Shown here piece by piece: positions 7,815 through 17,800 of a DNA stretch of 30,823 nucleotides. Numbering within the stretch: the stretch's first letter is position 1; every line of letters begins with the position of its first letter. Source of the DNA: JBDRNO01 sp043811005. Its GTDB lineage: Bacteria > Bacteroidota > Bacteroidia > NORP154. The translations under genes were made by a program, and so were the position numbers. The DNA is taken from the NCBI GenBank assembly GCA_043811005.1, contig JBDRNO010000227.1, forward strand, positions 1-30,823, read 5' to 3'. The notes beneath the pieces are model-generated. The model was not told where the DNA came from. It worked only from the letters and a program-made list of their open reading frames with translations, and did not search any database.

Positions 7815-10800
7815 ATGGGAACCATGATCCAGCGCTATCAGTTAGAGGAAGAAGACTATCGTGGTGACAGGTATAAGGACTTTGCCCATCCATTAAAAGG
7901 AAATAATGACCTGCTTTCCATAACCCAACCCCAAATAATCCGGAAGATTCACAAGGAATATCTTGAAGCAGGAGCGGATATTATTGAGACCAATACTTTC
8001 AGCAGTACCTATATAGCCCAGGCAGATTATCATTTGGAGGAATTAGTATATGAGCTGAATTACCAATCGGCAATAATTGCCAAAGAAGCTGCAGAAGAAT
8101 TTACAAAAAAAACCCCTGGTAAACCCAGGTTTGTTGCCGGGTCTATCGGTCCTACCAATAAAACATTATCTCTTTCTCCGGATGTAAATGATCCGGGATA
8201 CCGGTCAATTACCTTTGACCAGGTAGTTGAATCCTGTACCGAACAAATCAGTGCTTTAATAGATGGAGGTGTTGATATACTATTGGTAGAAACGGTTTTT
8301 GACACATTAAATGCCAAAGCGGCATTATACGCTATTGACCGGTATTTTGAAAAGACCGGCAGGAAATATCCGGTAATGATTTCAGGAACTATTGCTGATA
8401 CCAGCGGGAGAACATTGTCAGGGCAGCCAGTGAAGGCATTTTTGTATTCCGTTGCACATTTCCCGTTGTTAAGCGTTGGACTTAATTGTTCATTCGGAGC
8501 AAAGCAATTAAGAGCTCATATTCAAACGCTTTCTAAGAATACAAGGTTTTTTGTTAGTGTTCATCCCAATGCAGGGTTGCCCAATGAGTTTGGCGAGTAT
8601 GACGAAACACCTGAAAGCATGGCTGCCCAGATTGAGGATTTTTTGAAAAACGGGTTTGTGAACATTGTTGGAGGTTGTTGCGGTACTACACCTGGGCATA
8701 TCAAGCTCATCGCTGAACTGGCTGAAAAATACCCTCCCCGCAAACCACCCGAAATTGAAAGATTACCGGGATACAGCGGACTGGAGCCACTGACTATTTA
8801 TAAAGGCAGTAATTTCATCAATATTGGTGAAAGAACCAATGTTGCCGGCTCAAGGAAGTTTGCCGGATTGATAAAAGAAGAAAAATTTGAAGAGGCATTA
8901 TCAGTTGCTCGCCACCAGGTAGAAGGAGGAGCTCAGATAATTGATATCAACATGGATGAAGCGCTTATTGATTCTGAGAAAGCCATGGTTACCTTCCTTA
9001 ACCTCATAGCTTCGGAGCCGGATATCGCAAGATTACCCATCATGATAGATTCTTCAAAATGGTCTGTCATTGAAGCCGGGTTGAAATGTATTCAGGGAAA
9101 GCCCATAGTTAATTCTATCAGTATGAAAGAAGGGGAAGGTGTTTTTAAGGAACAAGCCAGGAAAATAAGAAGGTATGGCGCTGCTGTAATAGTTATGGCT
9201 TTTGACGAAAAAGGACAAGCCGATACTTTTGAAAGGAGAATTTCAATTTGTGAAAAAGCATATAAAATACTCACTGGAGAATTGAATTTCCCCCCCGAAG
9301 ATATCATTTTAGACCCCAATATTTTTCCCGTAGCAACCGGTATTGCAGAACATAACAATTATGCAGTTGATTATTTTGAAGCAACTAAATGGATAAAGAA
9401 GAATTTGCCTTATGCCAGGGTAAGCGGGGGAGTGAGCAATGTTTCATTTTCATTCCGTGGAAATAACGTGGTGAGGGAAGCAATGCACTCTGCGTTTTTA
9501 TATCATGGCATAAAAGCCGGGATGGATATGGGAATTGTAAACCCGGGAATGATTGAAGTATATGATAAAATCCCCAAGGATCTATTGAAAAAAGTAGAAG
9601 ATGTTCTGCTAAACAGGAGGGAAGACGCTACCGAGAGATTGCTGGAATTCGCAGAGATAGTTAAGGGAAAAGGAAAAGTGCAGGCGAAAGACGACAGTTG
9701 GAGAAAAGGAACAGTTGAAGAAAGATTAACACATTCATTGGTAAAGGGAATAGATGATCACATAGAAGAAGACATTGAAGAAGCGAGAAAAAAATTTGAC
9801 AAGCCATTGGAAGTTATTGAAGGACCCTTGATGGATGGGATGAATGTAATAGGTGATCTGTTCGGTTCCGGGAAAATGTTTTTGCCCCAGGTGGTGAAAA
9901 GCGCCAGGGTAATGAAAAAAGCAGTATCTTATTTAATGCCTTATCTTGAAGGGGAAAAGAAAGGAAGCGGTTCAAAAGGAAAAATTTTATTAGCAACTGT
10001 AAAGGGAGATGTGCATGACATAGGCAAAAATATAGTAGGGGTAATTTTGGGCTGTAATAATTATAAAATTATTGATCTTGGTGTGATGGTGCCTTCTCAA
10101 AAGATATTGCAAAAAGCCAGGGAAGAAAATGTTGATATCATTGGTTTAAGCGGTTTGATCACACCTTCGTTGGAGGAGATGGTAAATGTTGCAGTGGAAA
10201 TGGAGAGGGAAAAACTCAAGATCCCCCTGTTGATTGGCGGGGCAACGACCTCAAGAACACATACTGCCGTGAAAATTGCAACTAACTACAGTGGAAGCAC
10301 AATTCATGTATTGGACGCATCCCGCTCAGTTCCGGTTGTTGGGAATTTGTTAAGCGAAAAGGCAAAGGAAAAATATAAAAATGAGATCAATGCAGAGTAT
10401 CGCAAGATAAGAGAACAGCATGAAGGAAAAAAAGCAACTAAACAATATTTGAGCATTGAAGAGGCGCGGGGAAATAAATTGGTGATTGATTGGATATCCC
10501 GAAGGCGAGGTCACGTGACCTCGCTTTCTGAATCAAAAATTTATAAACCAACTTTCACAGGCATAAAAGTTTTTGATGATTACTCTCTTGATGAGATCCG
10601 TAATTATATTGACTGGACACCGTTTTTTACAGTATGGGAGATGAAAGGGAAATATCCAGATATTTTAGAGGATAAATCTTTTGGCAGCCAGGCAAAAAAA
10701 TTATTTGATGATGCCACGGTTCTTTTGGATAGGATAATAAACGAAAAATGGCTTCAGGCAAAGGCAGTTATCGGACTATGGTATGCAAATTCTGTGGGTG

Positions 10801-11450
10801 ATGATATAGAAATATATACTGATGAGAGCAGGGAAGATGTATTGACGGTTTTCCACACCCTGAGGCAGCAATCAGGAAAGCCGGAAGGTCAGCCCAATTT
10901 AGCCCTTGCCGATTTTATTGCAACTTCCCAACAAGATTATTTAGGAGGATTCGCCCTTACAACCGGTCTTGGCATTGAAAAATGGATAGAGAAATTTGAG
11001 AAAGAGCATGATGACTACAACATTATCATGCTAAAGGCGCTTGCTGACCGCCTGGCAGAGGCATTTGCCGAGCTAATGCACAAAAAGGTCAGGAAGGAAT
11101 TCAGGGGATATGCAAGGGATGAAGACCTGGATGTTGATGCTCTTCTCAAAGGAAAATACCAGGGCATTCGCCCCGCTCCGGGTTATCCTACCTGTCCGGA
11201 CCACACTGAGAAAAGAACACTCTTTGATTTGTTACAAGCAGAAAAAAATACTGGTATTACTTTAACGGAAAATTTTGCTATGTCCCCAACTGCATCCGTT
11301 TGCGGTTTGTATTTCTCTCACCCGGAAGCCAGATACTTCGGATTAGGCAAGATAACCAAAGACCAGGTTGAGGATTATGCAAAGAGGAAAGGTATGGATG
11401 TTGAGGCGGTGGAGAGATGGTTGAGGCAGAATTTGAATTATGACAAGTAA
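7815..11450 (+). CDS. metH: Cobalamin-dependent methionine synthase (MetH)
   Basis: 1211 aa from the first ATG. Transfers the methyl group of 5-methyltetrahydrofolate to homocysteine through methylcobalamin, in the cytosol. All four modules are present: the homocysteine domain with zinc ligands Cys224 (GLNCSFGA) and Cys288/Cys289 (GGCCGTTP); the pterin domain (NIGERTNVAGSRKF from about 337); the B12 domain with GDVHDIGKN, axial ligand His734; and the reactivation domain, including RPAPGYPTCPDH and the end region SVCGLYFSHPEARYFGLG. The start is odd: the frame upstream of 7815 reads IIEEILETKILVLDGA, the usual MetH N-terminus, but no ATG, GTG or TTG precedes it before the in-frame stop at 7746-7748. 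True initiation may use ATT at 7767 or ATA at 7770 or 7752, or the start codon may have been lost. No cobalamin or SAM riboswitch was recognised upstream. Confidence 0.96.
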   Translation: MGTMIQRYQLEEEDYRGDRYKDFAHPLKGNNDLLSITQPQIIRKIHKEYLEAGADIIETNTFSSTYIAQADYHLEELVYELNYQSAIIAKEAAEEFTKKTPGKPRFVAGSIGPTNKTLSLSPDVNDPGYRSITFDQVVESCTEQISALIDGGVDILLVETVFDTLNAKAALYAIDRYFEKTGRKYPVMISGTIADTSGRTLSGQPVKAFLYSVAHFPLLSVGLNCSFGAKQLRAHIQTLSKNTRFFVSVHPNAGLPNEFGEYDETPESMAAQIEDFLKNGFVNIVGGCCGTTPGHIKLIAELAEKYPPRKPPEIERLPGYSGLEPLTIYKGSNFINIGERTNVAGSRKFAGLIKEEKFEEALSVARHQVEGGAQIIDINMDEALIDSEKAMVTFLNLIASEPDIARLPIMIDSSKWSVIEAGLKCIQGKPIVNSISMKEGEGVFKEQARKIRRYGAAVIVMAFDEKGQADTFERRISICEKAYKILTGELNFPPEDIILDPNIFPVATGIAEHNNYAVDYFEATKWIKKNLPYARVSGGVSNVSFSFRGNNVVREAMHSAFLYHGIKAGMDMGIVNPGMIEVYDKIPKDLLKKVEDVLLNRREDATERLLEFAEIVKGKGKVQAKDDSWRKGTVEERLTHSLVKGIDDHIEEDIEEARKKFDKPLEVIEGPLMDGMNVIGDLFGSGKMFLPQVVKSARVMKKAVSYLMPYLEGEKKGSGSKGKILLATVKGDVHDIGKNIVGVILGCNNYKIIDLGVMVPSQKILQKAREENVDIIGLSGLITPSLEEMVNVAVEMEREKLKIPLLIGGATTSRTHTAVKIATNYSGSTIHVLDASRSVPVVGNLLSEKAKEKYKNEINAEYRKIREQHEGKKATKQYLSIEEARGNKLVIDWISRRRGHVTSLSESKIYKPTFTGIKVFDDYSLDEIRNYIDWTPFFTVWEMKGKYPDILEDKSFGSQAKKLFDDATVLLDRIINEKWLQAKAVIGLWYANSVGDDIEIYTDESREDVLTVFHTLRQQSGKPEGQPNLALADFIATSQQDYLGGFALTTGLGIEKWIEKFEKEHDDYNIIMLKALADRLAEAFAELMHKKVRKEFRGYARDEDLDVDALLKGKYQGIRPAPGYPTCPDHTEKRTLFDLLQAEKNTGITLTENFAMSPTASVCGLYFSHPEARYFGLGKITKDQVEDYAKRKGMDVEAVERWLRQNLNYDK

Positions 11451-11518
11451 TACCAAACCGCAATCCCAAATTCACCCCTACTAAAAGTAGAATCTTCGCA
11501 CAGTTTATTCCAATACAA

Positions 11519-11780
11519 TCGCATAGGTGTCAAGCTAAGGAGTTAGAAAACAAACAATGGAAACATCTACAGAGCAATAAATTTAACGCTTTTTTGAATA
11601 ATGAACATCGAACAATCGAATGATGAATTTTGAATTATATTCGACAGCCGAGTTATAATTTTTTTCATTCGTTATTCGATATTCTAATTTTCAATATTCG
11701 ATATTCAATTTTTCCTAAACCGCTTGTTATTTATATAGATTCCTGTTGTCATACAACATTTTAACTTGACGCCCGTGCGA
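11519..11780 (+). repeat. MITE-like palindromic element, copy A
   Basis: 262 bp filling most of the metH/macroglobulin gap. The ends form a 16-bp inverted repeat, TCGCATAGGTGTCAAG and CTTGACGCCCGTGCGA, and the interior has dyad symmetry about 11650: GAACATCGAACAATCGAATG on the left is mirrored by CATTCGTTATTCGATATTC on the right. The whole element could form one long imperfect hairpin. No ORF. Copy B (23778-24038) is the same sequence in reverse orientation, roughly 90% identical by eye. It has the build of a non-autonomous transposable element, but no matching transposase is in the window: the IS ends at 1-17 differ. Confidence 0.75.
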
Positions 11781-11804
11781 TACAGTCGGGGCTAAGACAA
11801 TTCT

Positions 11805-14800
11805 TTATTCCCCAACAACAACCCTTATCCCCTCCGAATGAGAGGTGAACTCTGGAGCGTACATACACTGGATAGTGGTAATACCATTTGAAAAGTCTCC
11901 TTCGTGGGTTACCCGCAATGAATATTCAAAGACATAAGTGCCTTTGGGCAAATGATCAAAGAAGAAGTTTGTTGCAGCATCCCTTGTACTTTCATAATAT
12001 CCCAGTCCATCCTGGTATTTATACTGTGAAATAACATTAATAGGTTCAAAGCCCGCAGCCCGCATATCTTTCATGTGAACATACTCCATTTTCCTGTCAA
12101 CCCTCAGTTCAATACGCACCTTTATTTTATCACCCGGTTTCAATTGTGTTTTTTTATCAACGGGGGTGATAACAGGGCCGTAATCAGATTGTTCTTCAAG
12201 GAACAACTTTTTCTTCAGCTTCAATGGTGTTTCGTGTGGAGTGATCTTATCCAGTTGCTCAAAGTACTGCCAGTACAAAGCGCCCCATGACACGCCTTCA
12301 TCTTTTTTAGTTACAGTAACATTTCCCCATTCGGGCTTGATCTCTCCTTTGCTCCATGAGGTTTTGAAATAGCCGGTTCCGGCTTCAACCTTAACATCAT
12401 CCATCTTCCTGGGATCAACTTTCATATCTCCAAGTGAAATTTCAACCAGTTCATCACTTGCCAGCCAGTCTGTTCCTCTTAACAATAAAGCATAACATGC
12501 TTCTGTGGTGGCTTTTGTTGTTTTCCAGTCTTGTGTTTGCTTTTGCTTTAGCAGCCACACTTTCATATCTTCCACAGATCCCTGGTCATCAGCTACTTCA
12601 CTAAATGCTTCTATCAGCAGCGCCTGTGTCTCGATAGGCGCCTGGTACCAGTAATAGCCGTAATTCATATCTTTCCAGTACATGCCCATTTCCTCGGAGA
12701 ACATGGCGTTTTCTTTTAATGACTTGATAATGCCCATTGGGAGGTCTTTCTCTTCGTACCTGTAAAGAGCTAATGCGATCATACCCTGCAGATACCGGTT
12801 GTTTTCCAGCCAGTATTTTTTTGCCTGACCAAAGTAGTAATCAAATGCTTTTTTATTCCTGCTTGCAACGGGAATATCCCTGAAATAGCTTCTTGCGTAT
12901 AAGTATTGTATCTGCGTAGAGCCAAGGTTGTTTTCTTCCAGGTTATAATCATGCTTTAGCAGGTATTCATAATCTTCACGGATCCTGTTATCAAGGTAGG
13001 GTACTGCCTTGAGCATCATGTTCCACACCCTTTTGTTCTCACGGATCTCCTTGACCCCTAATTTATCCAGATGCCCGAACCCTGTAACAATATGTTGTGT
13101 GATATACCTGCTATCAGGCATTCCGGGGAACCATGTCCAACCGCCATTGGATACCTGTGCTTTTTCAAGTTTTTTGAGCGCCATCCCCAATTCATTGCTC
13201 ATGCGGTTCAGGTCAAATAAGATACCCACCCGCTTTTTCCTTTCCGATTCATCCTTTGCATCAAGCACCCATGGTGTTTCTTCCAGCATCAGTGATTTCA
13301 GCTCCTGATTTTTCTCAAGGTTGGAGAGAAATGCCTCCGGGCTTTGCTCTTTCCATGATTCAAACACCCTTTTTATCCTGGGATTTGAATTTGCAATATG
13401 AGAAGCGATGCTGTTAGCATAGAAACGGCTGAAGATCTGCTCCGAACATTCATAAGGAAACTCCATGAGGTAGGGCAATGCCTGGATAGCATACCATGCA
13501 GGATTGGAAGTGTATTCAAGTGTTACTTTATGATGTTTAAGCGTTAGTGATTTTTGGGCGTTTATGAGTTTCTCAAATTTAAAAGTTTTGGTTTGCTTAC
13601 CTTTAACCGGCAGGGGCAAAGATTCGGTTACCATCATCCTGTTAGTTAATATAGGCAATGCCATCTCTTCCCCATCGGTGAACTTGCCTGCTTTTGCCAC
13701 TACCCTGTATGTTACTGCCTGTATGTCATCAGGGATTTGGATTTCCCATTTGACAACTGCACTTTGTCCTTTTTTTGCCTCAAAGGACCTCACCCCCGGC
13801 CCCTCTCCTGCAGAAGAGGAGAGCAAGAAATTAACCGGTTTCATTGTTATTGCATCAAAAAACATCAGTTGGGCATCGCCAATAAGGTCTTTCTCAGCAA
13901 GGTTGCTGATCTTGGCTGTGAATGTCATTTTATCCCCTTCCCTGAAGAACCGGGGAGCATTTGGCATGACCATCAGCTCTTTTTGGGTAACAACCTCTTC
14001 TATGAGTTGCCCAAACTCCAGCTCTTTGGTATGAGCCAATCCCATGAATTTCCACCTGGTAAGTGCTTCGGGTATGGTGAATTTGATGATGACCTCTCCA
14101 TTTTCATTGGTCTCAAGGTGTGGATAGAAAAAAGCTGTTTCGCTAAAATTGGTCCTGGCTTTTATTAAAGCTAATTCCCCGGTTTTATCAGCCAGTCTGC
14201 CGTTCAATCCTGCTATTTCAGGAATTGATTCCCCTGCACTAATTGCGTCAGCAGCCGTTATTGTTTGAGCATTAGCTGAAATTTCCGCTTTCTTACCGCT
14301 TTTGTCTTTGCTTTTTTCTTGTGCAGGGGCTGCTTTTGCTTCTGTCGCAGCCATTTCATAATCTGCTTCATCCTCTAACATATAATCCGCTCCGCCCCTT
14401 GCAACGGAATATCGGTTTCTATAATATCCATAATGCTCAAATCCAAACCAATCCAAACGGTCATAATATCTTGACAGGTAACCGGGATAGACATTCCAAT
14501 TTATTTGGTATAAGTTGGAATTTATTACATTAAACGCCTGAACGCTCTGCCAGTAGAGGTTGCTGTAATAGTGCCGGTAGATGTCAAAGTACCAGTTGTG
14601 ATAACGGAAGGCGTCTAAGGAAGCATCATATAAGGATGCTACCATTTCAGCGGCAACTTTTTCGCCTTTGGGTCCTTTTATCTTTATCTTCCATTCTTCT
14701 TTTTGTCCTGGGGTCAGTTTATTGCGGAAAGTCTCAAATTCAACATCCAGTTTTTTGTTCGTGTAAGGAACAGTGATTACCTGGTCGTAATTGTAAGCCC

Positions 14801-17800
14801 TGTTATTTTTCACAAATGCAAAGTGTACTGCAAAGCTGCCCCTGTGCTTTTCCTCAATGGGAATTTCAATTTTCTTTTGTTCATTGTTCAGCACGATCCA
14901 TTCCTTATGAACCACTTTCTCTTTATTTTCTATTTCATAAAGGAGTTTAACATTTTGTTCTGCAGAGCCAACCAGGAACGCTGCTTTTCCCCCTGGTTCC
15001 CCTTCAATTTTCAATGAAGTGAACCAGCTAATATCCTTTGTGGGCATTCCTTTATTAGTCTCTGAAAATATGGTAAAGTATTTCATTTCTTTTACTTCTT
15101 CTCCAAACTTGTCTTTGGTTATGGCTTCAAGCACATAATATCCCTGGTCCCATTCGGGTAATTTATTAAGTATCAAGTCGGTAGATTTTTCCGTATCAAA
15201 CGGCTGATCATAAACCTTGGCTCCTTTTTCCCATTTGTACATGTTGCCTTCATCATCAAACACATCCTTAGGGAAATGTTTATAGAACTGTTCTTTTGTC
15301 ATGATGAATTTATCCGGTCTTTCCCATTTTCTTTTTCTGAAAATTTTATCCGGTTCTTTTAGTTTGCATATAGTTACATTGCCTTGTGACGGGTCTTTTG
15401 CTCCCATCAGGTTGGTTGTTTTGATTGTATACTCTTTTTTTTCCTTTTTGTTCAGTTGACCGGGGATGTCAATATTTATGACAAGTGCCGTATAGCCAAC
15501 CCTCACATATTGAGTGCCGCTGTGGGTTTCTCCATTAATATCAGTAACATCGGCATATACAGTATAAGTGTAAGTAGGATGATAATCTTTCGGGATACTC
15601 TTATCGGGAATTGCTGTAAATTGTATTTCAAATTCGCCTTTCTCATTTGTCCTGGCCACACCGTTGGTAATTTCCATTTCGGGTGATGACGGATAATAAC
15701 CTCTCCACCAATACCACCAGTAAGGGAATGTAGCGATCCTGACAACCCGGTATTGCACTTCCGCATCATCAATATTTGAGCCGGCATAAGCTTTGGCAAG
15801 CCCTTTAACATTTACCTTCTCCCCCAATTTATAGCTTCCTTTTATTGTGTCAAAAGTTACCTCAAATTTGGGACGTTTATATTCCTCAACTGAAAAATAA
15901 ACTGTTCCATGATTATCGGTGATATGCATTTGTCCATTCAGAGATGATGTAGGAGCAGTAAATGTTCCGCTTATGCTTCCGTATTCGTTTGAGACCAATC
16001 TCAATTCGCTGACCTTTTGGTAATTGACATCATAAAGCATAACAGTTGTAGAAAAACCGGGTTTGATTTCGTTATTTTCCACATCAGTTTCAAGGATAAT
16101 GCCTTTGAAATAAATAGTTTGCCCTGGTCTGTATATTGACCTGTCGGTAAAGAAATGTGTAACTATACGTTTTTTTGCATCCCTGTATGGTTTATACTGG
16201 TAATAAGAGTAATTTGTGTTTAACCGGTCTTCTCCGAGAGTAAAGTCAATGAAAAAGTTGTTATATCTTGATGCTGGAGGAACCGTGAAATACCCCTGGT
16301 CATCGGTAACATATTTGCCTGATTTTTCCCATTCATATTCCCTTAGGATATAGTTATATTTCTCATAATACAATTGTGCTGAGACGCCTTTCAACGGCTC
16401 TCCGTTTTCCCTGTGGAAAGCATAAACATCATAGCTCCCATCATTCATCTGCCTTGTCAGGTAGCTGATATTAGAAATCCAGCAAGGGCTGTAAGCAATT
16501 GCATTTTCATCATAGCTGAATTTTTCATCGGTACCGGCAAGGATAACGTAATGCCCTAAAACCAACTCAGGAATTTTCAACTCAACCGAGTGCTGCTGGT
16601 AATCACCGTCATTAATCAACTCAACAGTCCATTCACTTAATGGTTTCAGGGATTTATAAAAATCCATCAGGTCTTTGCCATATTTTCTCCTGACCGATTT
16701 CCTGTATTTATCAAAATCCATCGCTGCTATCCTGAAATAGACCTTATCAATGTTTTTATATTTCAACAGGGAAAGGAAGGGCTTGCCCGGAGGATTTACC
16801 TGATCTGCTGTAAAGGAGAGGGATTTTTGGTTTACCAGGGCAAGGAGATTCTTGCAATTCTTTGCGCCATAAGATTCAGGGAATTTTTTAATTGTTGAAT
16901 CACATATCTCAACAGCTCTTTTCATTTCCCATTTATGATCATCTGATTGTATCGGGACATATTTGTTTCCCCATTCATTATGAAGGTTTGCAATTTCATA
17001 AGCCACTTCAGCAGAGCCCTCATGATCTTCATGAGTTTTCTGAAGCTGTTCCAATGCCAAAAGGAAAAGCGAGTCCTTTGATTCAACAACGGAATTGTCT
17101 TTAACAAACCTTAACCTTTTTAAGTCAGCATCAATTAAAGCTGTGGGTTCGGCATCCAACAGATGAAAAGCCAATAGATCCTGTAAGAGAGTGATAGCCC
17201 GGAACTTTAATGATATGGTGTCTTTTGCAGACAATTCAAGCCGTACAAAGTATTGTGAATTAAGAAAATATACTTCCTTATCCAATTCAAACTTGTATGC
17301 AGGGCGGGTGATGTTGGGCTCTTCGTTCATGTAAAAGTCAACTGCGCGATGTGCCAGGAAATCGTAAAGTGTGGGACGAAATTTGCCTGAATTCGCCTCT
17401 TTTATCAAAACATCATCAAACGCACTTATCGGAGTTCTCTTTAAAGAGTCTTCATTTTGCAATGACAGTTCATAGTTTTTTATCACTTCATTTAGTAATC
17501 TCTTTAAATCCCATGTACGGATGTCTTCTGGTATAAAGTTGATCGTTTCGGTGCGATTGTAAAACTTCCACCTGTTATTTTGATAAAAGCGCCAGTAGAT
17601 ATCGGCAACTATCGAATGTAAGACATGTTTTAACGGGTAAAGTGAGCTATCGGCTTCTTGCTGCAGTTTATGTATTGCCTTAACATAAGAGTCCTCTTCA
17701 ATATGTGATTCAAGCTTTACCTTATGGATGAGGGCTTTAACTATCTGTGCTTGATTATTATCATCCTTTGCTTTTCTAAGTACACCATCTACAACCTCTA

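Noticed and set aside
7746..7815. metH as a pseudogene or frameshifted gene
   Set aside because: The remaining 1211 codons are intact with all catalytic and metal residues; only the start codon is in question.
11519..11780. Copy A as the end of an ordinary IS
   Set aside because: No transposase reading frame inside, whole-length symmetry, and ends unlike those of the IS at 1-2016.
13564..14168. Two long plus-strand frames inside the macroglobulin gene, with peptides such as LTPGPSPAEEE
   Set aside because: Antisense to a clearly conserved protein; their open length comes partly from the palindromic repeat. Peptides of this wording are a familiar artefact of that repeat.
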